DNA of 64,000 bases from Cytophaga hutchinsonii ATCC 33406 (GTDB lineage: Bacteria > Bacteroidota > Bacteroidia > Cytophagales > Cytophagaceae): the NCBI RefSeq assembly GCF_000014145.1, contig NC_008255.1:3240001-3304000 (forward strand), written 5' to 3'. A model generated the notes under the pieces. That model searched no databases, was not told the origin of the DNA, and worked only from the letters and a program-made list of their open reading frames with translations. This document shows positions 19,933 to 29,633 of this stretch, one piece after another. Made by a program: the position numbers and the translations under genes. How positions within the stretch are numbered: the first letter of the stretch is position 1; each line of letters starts with the position of its first letter.

Positions 19933-20268
19933 TTACTTTACCTTATATCCCATCTCATTCAATAAAGGCACCAGCCGTGCTCTGAAATCGCCCTGAATCA
20001 GCACTTCACCATCTTTTACAGAACCACCTACGCCCAGCTTATTTTTCAATTTTTTGCCTAGATCTTCCAGATCAGCCGTTTGGCCAACAAATCCGGAAAC
20101 AACCGTAACGGTTTTGCCTGCCCGGCCTTTGCTGTCTAACAAAACTTTTAACTTCTGCTTATCCGCTGGTAAGGTTTCCGGTTCGGTCTCCCCTTCGTAC
20201 GAATAATTGAACTCCTCACTGGTTGAATATACCACCCCGGACCTGCCTTTGTGCTCCTTTTTTGCCAT
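19933..20268 (-). CDS. SUI1/eIF1-family (YciH-like) translation factor
   Basis: A 111-residue protein with a C-terminal SUI1 domain (about 38-111): KVLLDSKGRAGKTVTVVSGF, LGKKLKNKLGVGGSVKDGE and the terminal LLNEMGYKVK segment. Bacterial YciH-type proteins resemble eukaryotic eIF1 and affect start-site fidelity in vitro; the in vivo role is unclear. The N-terminal 35 residues are polar and probably disordered. Single gene on the minus strand, diverging from the small lipoprotein at 20347. Confidence 0.93.
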   Translation of the reverse strand: MAKKEHKGRSGVVYSTSEEFNYSYEGETEPETLPADKQKLKVLLDSKGRAGKTVTVVSGFVGQTADLEDLGKKLKNKLGVGGSVKDGEVLIQGDFRARLVPLLNEMGYKVK

Positions 20269-20284
20269 TTAATCGCTTTTCTAA

Positions 20285-20316
20285 TTTGTTGTATCTATTT
20301 TTTTTTAATACTTTAG
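20285..20316 (+). promoter_or_regulatory. Candidate Bacteroidota-type promoter
   Basis: TTTG (20285-20288) and TACTTTAG (20309-20316) stand 20 bases apart, matching the -33 TTTG and -7 TAnnTTTG elements with one mismatch in the second. It lies about 30 bases upstream of the 42-codon lipoprotein ORF and supports that ORF being expressed. Confidence 0.45.
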
Positions 20317-20346
20317 CGTAATAGACTTACTAAACTGAATTGACAA

Positions 20347-20475
20347 ATGAAATATACGATAGTTTTTTTAACTGCACTTGTGATCAGCTTAATTGCTTCA
20401 TGTGCACCGCAACATACTTGCCCAACGTATTCAAATTCTGCTATTAAATATCACCACCACCCGACTCACCATTGA
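20347..20475 (+). CDS. 42-aa small lipoprotein
   Basis: A short ORF of 42 codons. Residues 1-18 form a hydrophobic leader ending in lipobox LIASC, so Cys19 would be lipidated. The mature peptide is only 24 residues. It holds a CPTYS segment and ends in a His-rich tail with six His in the last nine residues (HHHPTHH end), suggesting metal binding. A promoter-like pair lies about 30 bases upstream and a strong terminator about 40 bases downstream. I believe it is real because leader, lipobox, promoter and terminator agree, but I cannot name the family. Confidence 0.65.
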   Translation: MKYTIVFLTALVISLIASCAPQHTCPTYSNSAIKYHHHPTHH

Positions 20476-20512
20476 GTTTTGATGCCGGCATAATTTAGCA
20501 GTAAAAATATAC

Positions 20513-20553
20513 ATAAAAAAAACATCCCGCTTAGTAAGCGGGATGTTTTTTTT
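20513..20553. terminator. Bidirectional terminator
   Basis: Inverted repeat centred near 20534 (aacatcccgctta with its complement), flanked by A8 on the left and T8 on the right. It lies between the convergent small lipoprotein and ppc genes and can serve both. Confidence 0.88.
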
Positions 20554-20574
20554 ATGTCCGGAATTGCGGTGGTA

Positions 20575-23343
20575 TCAACCGGTATTACGCAACGCACCTG
20601 CAATTGCATTCACGGTAAGAAGCAATTCGGTTAATATTTTATTCGCCTTTTCAGATTGAGGCTGGGTATTCATCTTTCTCCATTTCCTCAGCAGTTCAAT
20701 CTGATCGTAGTGCAGGTCGTTCAATGCTTCTGCACGCAATACGTTTGAATAATGATGGAACGATCTTCTCACTTCAAACGGATTATCAAACAACAACGCA
20801 AGCATCTTTTTTGTTTTGTTGTATTCCTTCACAATCATATCCAGAATCTCTGCACGAACCTCCTCGTCTTCAACAAGGGTTGCATAACTTCTGAAAATCT
20901 TTTCATCGGTTGCTGCCAAACTGGTATCAACGTTTGTAAAAATATACCGGATGATGGTATCACTTGAAGCCATTTTTTTCAGGTATTCAAACTCTTCAGG
21001 CTGTTCTTTGTAGAACGTTTCTAATGCGTTCCCTACGCCATACCAGCTGGTTATATTGAAACGCGATTGTGCCCAGCTGAATACCCATGGAATGGCGCGA
21101 AGATCTGCCAGCGTACGTTTGCCTGAACGACGGGCGGGTCTTGAACCGATCTTACTTTGTTCGATCACATCAATCGGTGTGGCCTGACCAAAGAAGGTAA
21201 TAAAGTTTTTATCCGTAATTAAATTCGTGTAGAACTCTTTACTTTTCTCTGCTAAATAATCCAGATGCTTATCGAAACGGTTCTTTTTGTGTTTGGTGTA
21301 CTTGTGCAGAATGGTATATCCTGCCGTACCTGCTTCCAGCAATTCAAGGTTGAAAGCTGCATTAATTTTATTTGCATACTTCTGAGAAATCGTTTCACCC
21401 TGTTCGGTCAAACGCATATCACCCTGAATGGTATTGTGCGGCAACGTTTTGATAAACCATTGCGTAGGACCTGCACCACGGCTGATAGAGCCGCCTTTCC
21501 CATGGAAGAAACGGATACGTGCACCGTATTTTTTACCTACATCAACCAGTTTCAATTGTGTATTCGACAGATTCGACTGGCTGGCAAGAATACCGCCGTC
21601 TTTATTACTGTCACTATACCCGATCATTACCTGTTGTACTTTTTCTTTTTCACCCGTACACGTACGGTGATACTCCAGACTGTTTTTTGTAATCGGGTGT
21701 TCTAAAAATTTGCTTAATATATGCGGGCTTCCCTGTAAATCTTCAATGGTCTCAAATAACGGAACTACCGGAAGTTTACAAACAATACCTTTTTCCGTTT
21801 TAATTAATAAACCAGCCTCTCTTGCCAATAAGTACACCAGTAATAAATCGGACGTGGAACGCGTCATACTTACAATCAGCGAACCAAGTGCTTTTGTTCC
21901 GTATTTCTCTACGTGTTCAGCAACAACGCGCAGGCATGAAGTTACCGCTTCCGCTTCAGGCCCAAGTGTTGTATTCGGGTATGAGAACGGACGGAGAGAA
22001 AGCAATTCTTTATTAATAAATTTACAACGCTCTTCTTCGTTCAGTGTAAGGAAACGGTCACCATCCATCGATGCGGCATTCATCAATTGAGAAATCGCAT
22101 TGTCGTGGAACTTACTGTTCTGGCGAATATCCAGATGCGCCAAGTGGAAACCGAATGTCTGAACCAGACGCACCATGTCGCGTACATCATTGTATGCAAT
22201 GGCTCTTGCCCCGAATGCCAGTAAGGCATCACGTAAAATTACCAGATCTTCAATCAGTTTCTGAGATTCATTGTAGCTGTACGTCTTTTCATTCAGGCGT
22301 AAGCCATCACCTTTATTCTCTTCCAGCGGAAGCTTCATGATAAGAAGCTCAATATAGAAACGGAAAATTTCTCTGTTGTTGGATTCTTTTTCCAGTAACT
22401 CCTGTGTACCGGTTTCTTCCACTAATTCATTAATTCGTTTCTGAAGCGGTTTAATTGTTTCTTTAAATAAACAGGTAAAGCTTAAATTCTTTTCCAGTTT
22501 TTCAAGATGTCTGTGCATTAAGATAAATGCATTCAGACGAAACAGTTCAAGCGTTTCTCTGGTTACTTCACTTGTTACCAGCGGGTGCCCGTCGCGGTCG
22601 CCGCCTACCCAGTTACCAAAAGATATTTTAGGAAGTTTTGTATAGGTAATAATAAGCTCCGGATCAAAGCCCATTTGTTCCCAGGCCATACCCAATCTGC
22701 GATCCAGTATGGATACTACTTCCGGGAATACCGTAGTTAAATAATGCAGTACATTTGAACGTTCAGAACTCAGGTCCGGTTTCTCCAGATAAATCTCCCC
22801 TGTTCTCCAAAGACGGTCAAGCGTTAATTTTATTTCTCTTCTGATCTCACTTTTTTCAAGTTCTGTATACGTTGAATCTTCCCAGCGTAAAAAAAGCAGA
22901 TACAATTGTCTGTGGTGTTCTAAGACAATAGTACGTTTGGCTTCCGTTGGGTGTGCCGTCAATACAGGTTCAATGCGTACATTACATAATTCTTCTGCTA
23001 TCTGTTCCGGTGTAATTTTCTTTTGCTTCAGCATCAAAAGACTTTTGCCCCACAAACCGTTTACGCTTGATAAGGATTTTTCGCTTTCATGCTTGCGGCG
23101 CAGCTTAACAGCACCATTTTCTTCAGCCATATTTAACAGCTGAAAGGCAATCGAATACACCTGAATGTGTTTTTCTGTTATAGTGTCCGGACTAGCCTTA
23201 CCCTTCTTGTTGATCCAGGGAATGTAACGGGCCAACTCTTCTTCACCATTTTCAATCAATACTTCTTTGAAGCAATTTAAAAGGAATTCTAGGTTGTGGT
23301 ATGTCTTCCCTAATTTGTCCTGCGTTACCGTTAATGCACTCAT
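20575..23343 (-). CDS. ppc: Phosphoenolpyruvate carboxylase
   Basis: Cytoplasmic enzyme making oxaloacetate from PEP and bicarbonate (anaplerosis). At 922 residues it is of normal bacterial length. Signatures are LTAHPTEAKR with catalytic His131, GGDRDGHP (about 246-253), the GYSDSNKDGG motif, and FHGKGGSISRGAGPT with the catalytic glycine-rich loop. The C-terminal end NAIAGALRNTG is the conserved Asn-x-Gly terminus that forms the allosteric aspartate/malate site. Monocistronic, with a 274-base divergent spacer upstream. Confidence 0.98.
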   Translation of the reverse strand: MSALTVTQDKLGKTYHNLEFLLNCFKEVLIENGEEELARYIPWINKKGKASPDTITEKHIQVYSIAFQLLNMAEENGAVKLRRKHESEKSLSSVNGLWGKSLLMLKQKKITPEQIAEELCNVRIEPVLTAHPTEAKRTIVLEHHRQLYLLFLRWEDSTYTELEKSEIRREIKLTLDRLWRTGEIYLEKPDLSSERSNVLHYLTTVFPEVVSILDRRLGMAWEQMGFDPELIITYTKLPKISFGNWVGGDRDGHPLVTSEVTRETLELFRLNAFILMHRHLEKLEKNLSFTCLFKETIKPLQKRINELVEETGTQELLEKESNNREIFRFYIELLIMKLPLEENKGDGLRLNEKTYSYNESQKLIEDLVILRDALLAFGARAIAYNDVRDMVRLVQTFGFHLAHLDIRQNSKFHDNAISQLMNAASMDGDRFLTLNEEERCKFINKELLSLRPFSYPNTTLGPEAEAVTSCLRVVAEHVEKYGTKALGSLIVSMTRSTSDLLLVYLLAREAGLLIKTEKGIVCKLPVVPLFETIEDLQGSPHILSKFLEHPITKNSLEYHRTCTGEKEKVQQVMIGYSDSNKDGGILASQSNLSNTQLKLVDVGKKYGARIRFFHGKGGSISRGAGPTQWFIKTLPHNTIQGDMRLTEQGETISQKYANKINAAFNLELLEAGTAGYTILHKYTKHKKNRFDKHLDYLAEKSKEFYTNLITDKNFITFFGQATPIDVIEQSKIGSRPARRSGKRTLADLRAIPWVFSWAQSRFNITSWYGVGNALETFYKEQPEEFEYLKKMASSDTIIRYIFTNVDTSLAATDEKIFRSYATLVEDEEVRAEILDMIVKEYNKTKKMLALLFDNPFEVRRSFHHYSNVLRAEALNDLHYDQIELLRKWRKMNTQPQSEKANKILTELLLTVNAIAGALRNTG

Positions 23344-23617
23344 TTGGTAGTAATTAAATAGTCAAGCATTGATGCGTAATATTAAAAAAATGGATTTAAA
23401 ACCCATGAATTTCACTACAAGATAAAATATTTATGTCGAAAATATTAAAATTGTTCAAAAAAAATTCGTTTAGGGGTGAATTATTAACTTTAATCTTGGA
23501 AATAGCCTATATGAATCCATTTTGTCTTAAAAGAAGAAAACAGTTTCAATAATAAAATGTAATTTTAGAATATTAAATCAGCTATTAGGAATTCTTAAAA
23601 TACAAACGAACACATTC

Positions 23618-24247
23618 ATGAAATCTTACTTCCTTCTGTTCTGCCTGCTTGGAGTTTCTTTTATCAGCGTTGCAAAAAAACCAATTCCTCCGCTGGACAG
23701 TACTGGCAAGGATTACGGCTATTATTTTGATGTGCCGTTTAAAAAAGCAGTATCCTGGGACAGCACGTTAATACTGGCAAAGCGTTTTTTTGACAGCTGT
23801 TATTTTGAAAAGTATAAGATGGTAGGTGTGGATACCGCAACGCATTCTTTTAAGGTTCGTGTTACCTCTAAACTTAAAACACACGGCATGCTTAAAAACA
23901 CACACAAACCAGTGTATTCAAACTGCTACATGACTTTTGATTACCTGTTTTATTATTCAGAAACAGGTTTAAAATGTAAAGTAAAACGTCTGGTACATTA
24001 TTATACACTCAATTCAGAATCGGGCTACATGGGTACAACCAATGGTAAAAAAACCATGCGTACAGAAAGTGAACGTGTGGAAGTTCCGATGATACAAACA
24101 GATGTAAAACTGTACACGCAAAAAGTGCTGCAGGAAGCTCATGAGACAATCACAAAAAGCATTGAAAAAGTAAAAGCGTATAAGTGGAACCGTACGTTTA
24201 CGCCTAAAGAAAAAAGTAAAAAAAGCCTTGAAGATAACGACTATTAA
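23618..24247 (+). CDS. Exported protein of unknown function
   Basis: A 209-residue protein with a signal peptide (MKSYFLLFCLLGVSFISVA, cleavage near 19). The mature part shows an alpha-beta mix with a YYFDVPFKKAVSWDSTLILA segment, resembling small periplasmic DUF4468-like proteins in layout but without a confident match. It ends in a Lys-rich stretch. Its stop overlaps the next gene by 20 bases, so it is the first gene of a three-gene unit. Confidence 0.68.
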   Translation: MKSYFLLFCLLGVSFISVAKKPIPPLDSTGKDYGYYFDVPFKKAVSWDSTLILAKRFFDSCYFEKYKMVGVDTATHSFKVRVTSKLKTHGMLKNTHKPVYSNCYMTFDYLFYYSETGLKCKVKRLVHYYTLNSESGYMGTTNGKKTMRTESERVEVPMIQTDVKLYTQKVLQEAHETITKSIEKVKAYKWNRTFTPKEKSKKSLEDNDY

Positions 24248-24659
24248 ATGGGTACTGCTTGTCAGTGTGCTCGCCTGTTCCGTCTTTTTTTCCTATAGAT
24301 GGAACCGTTCAGATGCTGTTCCGAAACACCTGATTGGGAATTGGTCTTTTATAGCATTCTATCCTAAAAAATCGGATACGCTTGTATTTAAAAAAGCCGG
24401 GCTGTTATCAATCGATGCAGATAAGATGGTGGTCGGTTTTACGGGCTGTAATAAGTTCCGTACAGAATGTTCAATCCATGGCGACAGTTTATTTTTTGGA
24501 ACCATTCTTTCCGGCAGAAAGTTTTGTAACAGAGCCTATATGGATGTGGAAGACAGAGTGAAGCAAACACTTCAGAATACCACGATCTATAAAGTTTCTG
24601 ATTCGACATTGATCTTGTACCAGGGCAAAACAAAGCTTGCTGCCTTACAAAAAATCTAA
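24228..24659 (+). CDS. META/HslJ-like domain protein
   Basis: A 143-residue protein with an N-terminal hydrophobic leader or anchor (about 5-22). The following domain resembles META/HslJ: WSFIAFYPK, the VVGFTGCNKFRTEC motif (the usual GCN core, about 74-82) and a later FCNRAYMDVEDRV segment in place of the typical TxMAC. META-domain proteins are envelope-associated and linked to stress or virulence; the exact role is unknown. It overlaps the upstream gene by 20 bases and ends one base before the next gene. Confidence 0.68.
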   Translation: MKITTIKWVLLVSVLACSVFFSYRWNRSDAVPKHLIGNWSFIAFYPKKSDTLVFKKAGLLSIDADKMVVGFTGCNKFRTECSIHGDSLFFGTILSGRKFCNRAYMDVEDRVKQTLQNTTIYKVSDSTLILYQGKTKLAALQKI

Positions 24660-24660
24660 C

Positions 24661-24903
24661 ATGTTTGTTAACCCGCGTGATCCGGACAATAAAATAATTA
24701 CGGGTAAAATTTTAGAATGGGTATTAACCTTTGACGAAATTCCAAGGGATGCGCGTGTCGCAGCAAGAGAAGTTACCTGTAACGATCCCGGCTGTAATCA
24801 TACAGACACCTATATTACAATTGAAGGCCCAAATGCGTTTAAAAAAGAACTGATGATACGTAAACCACTGGTTTACATACGAAAGTGGGATATTGTTTTA
24901 TAA
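24661..24903 (+). CDS. 80-aa protein of unknown function
   Basis: The ATG at 24661 follows the previous stop with a one-base gap, which argues for this start over an upstream in-frame TTG. The 80-residue protein is cytoplasmic and mixed alpha/beta. It has a CNDPGCNHTD segment (about 45-54) with two Cys and a His that could hold a metal or disulfide. No family recognised. Last gene of a tightly packed three-gene unit. Confidence 0.65.
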   Translation: MFVNPRDPDNKIITGKILEWVLTFDEIPRDARVAAREVTCNDPGCNHTDTYITIEGPNAFKKELMIRKPLVYIRKWDIVL

Positions 24904-25261
24904 TGTAAGTTGTTCTTTGTTCATTCGGTTTTGCACGTTTATATTCAGTTAACCGGCTATGCCATTTGCCTATATTGAGTTGCAGGCAGATTATTTATAA
25001 AGAGCCGATCTAACCCGACGGAGCCTTTAACGATCTTTTTTCACTATAAATCAAATAATTAAATATTTTTTCAACAAAAATTCCCTAAATTCAGATTTGC
25101 CACATTTTTCAAATTTATTTTTAACAAAACAAAACAAGAACTGATTTTACTACACATGCTAGCGCGCTCTGAAAATAAAACTTCTATATACTATATATAT
25201 ACACCGCGTTTTACTAAACCGGTTCCCAAATTAAATCAATATCAACTTAATATCCCCTACA
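24904..25261. other. Intergenic region upstream of the RND operon
   Basis: A 358-base AT-rich spacer that must contain the efflux operon promoter. It has an alternating TA stretch around 25183-25202. I find no copy of either inverted repeat seen near tetR (31892) or DUF2798 (33491), so direct control of this operon by the nearby TetR is not visible here. Confidence 0.4.
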
Positions 25262-26416
25262 ATGAACTTTAACCCAAATTCTGGTAGCAGTATTATGCAC
25301 GCAACAACCGCTCTTTTCCCATTTAAAGCGCTACGGGAAAAATCGTTAATCCTCTTATGCCTGGTAATTGTAACGATTCAAACAAGCTGTAACAAGCACG
25401 AAGCCAAGCATGAACAAACAAAATTACTCGTTACCAGTCCGTTGAGAATGGATACGATAACAACAAAAGAATACGTTTGTCAGATCCGAGCTATCCGCCA
25501 CATTGAATTGAGGGCTCTTGAAAAAGGATATTTGCAGGATTATTTTATTGATGAAGGAAAGTTTGTAAAACAGGGAACCTTAATGTTTCAAATCCTTCCG
25601 TTGCTTTACCAGGCAGATCAACAAAAGGCACAGGCTGAATTGAGTTTTGCTGAAGTTGAATATTTGAATACAAAGGCTCTTGCGGATAGTAATGTGGTAT
25701 CAAAAAATGAGCTGCTGATGGCTAAAGCAAAATATGAAAAAGCGAAAGCAGAATTATCCCTTGCACAGGCGCATTTAGGCTTCACACAGATCAAAGCACC
25801 TTTTGACGGTATCATGAACCGTCTGGAAGTAAGAAAAGGAAGTTTATTGAATGAAGGTGATTTACTTTCAACGCTTTCAGATATCAGCCAGATGTGGGTG
25901 TATTTCAACGTTCCTGAAGCGGAATACCTGGATTACAAAACACATCTTCAAAAGAACAATCAGCCAATGAAAGTAAATTTGAAAATGGCTAACAACGATA
26001 TGTTCAATCAGGTTGGTATTGTTGAAACAATTGAAGCAGATTTCAATAACCAGACAGGTACCATTGCTTTCAGAGCAACGTTCCAGAATCCGGACAGACT
26101 GATCAGACATGGTGAAACAGGTAACGTAATTGTTACAGTACCGCATAAAAATGCATTACTTATTCCTCAGAAAGCAACATTTGAAATTCTTAACGCGCGT
26201 TATGTATATGTTGTAGACAAAGAGAATGTTATTAAATCAAGAGAGATTACAATCGCCGCTGAGATGCCTAATTTATATATTGTAACAGGCGGCCTTGAGG
26301 AAAATGACAAAATACTTTTAGAAGGCCTGCGTCTTGTAAATGAAAATGACAAGATCAGCTACGATTTCAAAGAGCCTAAAGATGTAATTAAGCACTTAAG
26401 TATTTATGCTGAATAG
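25262..26416 (+). CDS. RND efflux periplasmic adaptor lipoprotein
   Basis: Membrane-fusion protein of an AcrAB-TolC-type pump, 384 residues, linking inner-membrane pump and outer-membrane channel. The leader ends in lipobox IQTSC (Cys43 from this start); the ATG at 25295 is an alternative and gives a shorter leader. A lipoyl/biotinyl-like half-motif with YFIDEGKFVKQGTLMF (about 97-112), a coiled-coil hairpin (about 120-175, Ala/Lys/Glu-rich), the FTQIKAPFDGIMNRL motif and beta-barrel domains follow in the usual order. First gene of a three-gene efflux operon, 49 bases before the pump. Confidence 0.93.
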   Translation: MNFNPNSGSSIMHATTALFPFKALREKSLILLCLVIVTIQTSCNKHEAKHEQTKLLVTSPLRMDTITTKEYVCQIRAIRHIELRALEKGYLQDYFIDEGKFVKQGTLMFQILPLLYQADQQKAQAELSFAEVEYLNTKALADSNVVSKNELLMAKAKYEKAKAELSLAQAHLGFTQIKAPFDGIMNRLEVRKGSLLNEGDLLSTLSDISQMWVYFNVPEAEYLDYKTHLQKNNQPMKVNLKMANNDMFNQVGIVETIEADFNNQTGTIAFRATFQNPDRLIRHGETGNVIVTVPHKNALLIPQKATFEILNARYVYVVDKENVIKSREITIAAEMPNLYIVTGGLEENDKILLEGLRLVNENDKISYDFKEPKDVIKHLSIYAE

Positions 26417-26465
26417 TATGTATGCTGAATAAGTAAATTCTAAAAGTATTTAACTAAGACATAAC

Positions 26466-29400
26466 ATGTTTCAACAATTTATACGTAGACCAGCCCTTGC
26501 GATTGTAATTTCGCTTGTGATTATGTTCATGGGTTTGCTGGCAATCAAAACGCTCCCTAAATCACAGTTCCCGGATATTGCGCCACCTATGATTGTGGTA
26601 TATGCATCGTATCCGGGAGCCAGTTCAACGGTACTTACAAATTCTGTACTTATTCCTTTAGAACAGGCCATCAACGGTGTGCCGGGCATGAAATACATGT
26701 TCACCACCGGTGCCAGTTCAGGTGAAGCCAACTTACAGATTGTATTCAACCTGGGTACCGATCCCAATCAGGCACTTGTAAACGTACAGAACCGTATTGA
26801 GCAGATGAAGATGCGTCTTCCGCCGCTTGTACAGCTTGAAGGTATTGTTGTACAGCGTTTGATGCCAAACATGCTTATGTATGTGAACGTGTATGGCAGA
26901 GATACTTCTAAAGTCGATATGAAGTATATCTTCAACTATACGTACATCAACATGCTTTCGGAATTACAACGTGTGGAAGGTGTAGGTCTTGCCCGTATCC
27001 TTGGTAGCCGTCAGTATTCCATGCGTATCTGGCTGAATCCGGATCGGATGCGTGCTTACAATATTTCATCCGATGAAGTTATGAAAGCCCTGGATGAACA
27101 AAGTATCATTGGTTCTCCGGGAAGGATTGGCAGAGCAGACAGTAAAGCATCAGAAGCCATTGAATATGTATTAACCTATCCCGGCCGATACGATAAAGAA
27201 TCTCAATACAACGATGTCATCATCCGGGCTACACCGGAAGGTGAAGTTTTACGACTGAAAGATGTAGCGACCGTTGAGTTGGGTAGTGAGTATTATGATA
27301 TTTATTCGAATAAAGATGAATTCCCTTCTGCCGCTATTACAATTAACCAGGCGGCCGGAAGTAATGCAACAGAGGTAATTGAAAACCTTAAAGTAAAACT
27401 GGAAGAACTTAAAAAGTCTTTCCCGCCGGGCATTGAATACGAAATCAACTATGACGTTTCAACATTCCTGGATGCCTCAACTGAAGAAGTAGTACATACC
27501 TTACGGGATGCCTTTATTCTTGTATCAATTGTGGTTTTCATCTTCCTGGGCGACTGGAGATCTACCATCATTCCGGTATTGGCCGTTCCCGTATCGTTGA
27601 TCGGTGCCTTCTTTATGATGCAGCTGTTTGGTCTGAACATCAACCTTATTACGCTCTTTGCCCTTGTACTTGCTATCGGTATTGTGGTGGATGATGCGAT
27701 TGTTGTGGTAGAAGCCGTGCACGCAAAAATGGAAGAAAAGCATTGTTCTCCTTATATAGCTGTAAAAGAAGTATTGGGTGAGATCAGTGGCGCCATTATC
27801 GCCATTACCTTATTGATGACATCAGTATTCGTACCGGTAGCGTTTATGACCGGTCCGGTTGGGATCTTCTTCAGACAGTTCGCCATCACCATGGCATCTT
27901 CTATCGTTATCTCAGGTGTTGTTGCCTTAACGCTTACACCGGTATTGTGTGCGATGATCTTAAAGAATACCCACGGCCAGCCAAGAAAGAAAACAATGCT
28001 GAACAGATTCATTGACAGCTTCAACAGGGTCTTTGAAAAACTGACAGGCAAATACGTTGGCTTATTGCGCGTCATTGCGAACAGAAAAACTGTAACCTTC
28101 GGTTTGCTGATCACTTTCTCTGTGTTAACATTTGGTATCACCCGTATTCTTCCTTCCGGTTTCGTGCCATCCGAAGATCAGGGTATGATCTACGCGGTTC
28201 TTCAGACCCCGCCGGGATCAACACTTGAAAGAACCTATGAGGTAAGCAGGCAGTTACAGGAAGCGTGTAAAAAAGTGCACGGCGTACAATCTGTTTCTGC
28301 CCTTGCAGGTTATGAGATCTTAACACAAGGTAGAGGCTCTAACTCCGGTACCTTGCTGATCAACTTAACGCCATGGAATGAAAGACACCACACGGTTGTA
28401 GAGATCACCGAAGAACTGGAAGAACTTACCAAAGACATTCCGGGTGCAAAGATCGAATTCTTCGGTCCGCCAGCTGTACCGGGTTATGGTGCTGCCGGTG
28501 GTATCGGTCTGCAACTACTGGATAAAAATACAGATATTGATTACGAACGTTTAGATGGTGTGAGCAAGCAGTTCATGAAAGACCTTGAAAAACGAAAAGA
28601 ATTAACTGCCCTGTTCACATTCTACAGAACAGATTACCCGCAATACGAATTAGAAATTGATAACAAACTAGCCATGCAGAAAGGTGTTTCCATTAAGACA
28701 GCAATGGATAATATCTCTATCATGATCGGTAGTACATACGACATCGGTTTCATCAAATTCGGCCGTTTCTTTAAAGTGTTCGTACAGGCAGATCCTTCTT
28801 TCAGACGGATTCCTACAGACATCCTGAAACTCTATGTAAAAAATGACAAAGGTGAACAGGTCCCTTACTCTTCTTTCATGTCTATCAAAAAAACACAGGG
28901 TATCTACGAGATCAACAGATACAACATGTACACGACCTCTTCTATCAGATGTTCTCCTGCTGCCGGATACAGCAGCGGTGAAGCAATTGAAGCAATTAAA
29001 GAAGTAGCTGCAGAAACATTACCTAAAGGTTATGACATTGACTGGTCAGGCTTGCAGAAAGATGAAGTTGGCCGTGGTAATGAAGCCGTTTACATTTTCC
29101 TTATCGTATTGGTATTCGTGTATCTCGTACTTGCTGCACAATATGAAAGTTTCATTCTTCCGATGGTTGTAATCTTATCCTTACCAGCCGGTATTTTCGG
29201 AGCATTCTTATTGATCAAAACTGCCGGTATGGCAAACGACATTTATGGTCAGGTTGCCCTGGTTATGCTTGTTGGTTTGCTCGGTAAAAATGCCGTGTTG
29301 ATTGTTGAATATGCCGTAATGAAAAACAACGAAGGCTTAAGCGTGCTGGAATCGGCTATTGAAGGTGCAAAGGCACGTTTCAGACCAATCCTTATGACAT

Positions 29401-29633
29401 CCTTTGCCTTTATTGCAGGTTTGATTCCGTTGATTTTCGCGCATGGTCCTGGTGCCATTGGTAACAAAACAATCGGAGCGGCCTCTCTTGGAGGTATGCT
29501 ATTCGGAACAGTATTCGGTGTAATCATTGTACCCGGATTGTATTACATATTCGGCAGTATTGCTGAAGGACGTAAAATGATTAAAGATGAAGATTTTGAT
29601 CCATTAAGCGAAGACAAAAACCACCATGTTTAA
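26466..29633 (+). CDS. RND multidrug efflux transporter (HAE1/AcrB-type)
   Basis: Inner-membrane proton-driven pump of 1055 residues, the normal size. It has the usual 12-helix plan with two large periplasmic loops. The proton-relay Asp pair is intact in LVLAIGIVVDDAIVVVEA (about 398-415) and the partner Lys lies in the VGLLGKNAVLIVEYA segment (about 940-954). The N-terminal FIRRPALAIVISL start and DIAPPMIVVYASYPGAS are family signatures. Substrates cannot be read from sequence. The 3' end overlaps the outer-membrane channel gene by 8 bases. Confidence 0.96.
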   Translation: MFQQFIRRPALAIVISLVIMFMGLLAIKTLPKSQFPDIAPPMIVVYASYPGASSTVLTNSVLIPLEQAINGVPGMKYMFTTGASSGEANLQIVFNLGTDPNQALVNVQNRIEQMKMRLPPLVQLEGIVVQRLMPNMLMYVNVYGRDTSKVDMKYIFNYTYINMLSELQRVEGVGLARILGSRQYSMRIWLNPDRMRAYNISSDEVMKALDEQSIIGSPGRIGRADSKASEAIEYVLTYPGRYDKESQYNDVIIRATPEGEVLRLKDVATVELGSEYYDIYSNKDEFPSAAITINQAAGSNATEVIENLKVKLEELKKSFPPGIEYEINYDVSTFLDASTEEVVHTLRDAFILVSIVVFIFLGDWRSTIIPVLAVPVSLIGAFFMMQLFGLNINLITLFALVLAIGIVVDDAIVVVEAVHAKMEEKHCSPYIAVKEVLGEISGAIIAITLLMTSVFVPVAFMTGPVGIFFRQFAITMASSIVISGVVALTLTPVLCAMILKNTHGQPRKKTMLNRFIDSFNRVFEKLTGKYVGLLRVIANRKTVTFGLLITFSVLTFGITRILPSGFVPSEDQGMIYAVLQTPPGSTLERTYEVSRQLQEACKKVHGVQSVSALAGYEILTQGRGSNSGTLLINLTPWNERHHTVVEITEELEELTKDIPGAKIEFFGPPAVPGYGAAGGIGLQLLDKNTDIDYERLDGVSKQFMKDLEKRKELTALFTFYRTDYPQYELEIDNKLAMQKGVSIKTAMDNISIMIGSTYDIGFIKFGRFFKVFVQADPSFRRIPTDILKLYVKNDKGEQVPYSSFMSIKKTQGIYEINRYNMYTTSSIRCSPAAGYSSGEAIEAIKEVAAETLPKGYDIDWSGLQKDEVGRGNEAVYIFLIVLVFVYLVLAAQYESFILPMVVILSLPAGIFGAFLLIKTAGMANDIYGQVALVMLVGLLGKNAVLIVEYAVMKNNEGLSVLESAIEGAKARFRPILMTSFAFIAGLIPLIFAHGPGAIGNKTIGAASLGGMLFGTVFGVIIVPGLYYIFGSIAEGRKMIKDEDFDPLSEDKNHHV

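Noticed and set aside
19845-19999. Short plus-strand ORF between the GldM-like and SUI1 genes
   Set aside because: Runs antisense into the well-supported SUI1 gene and has no features.
25156-25272. 38-codon ORF overlapping the start of the efflux adaptor gene, possible leader peptide
   Set aside because: No attenuator-like hairpins, no obvious regulatory codons, and it crosses the adaptor start; no support.
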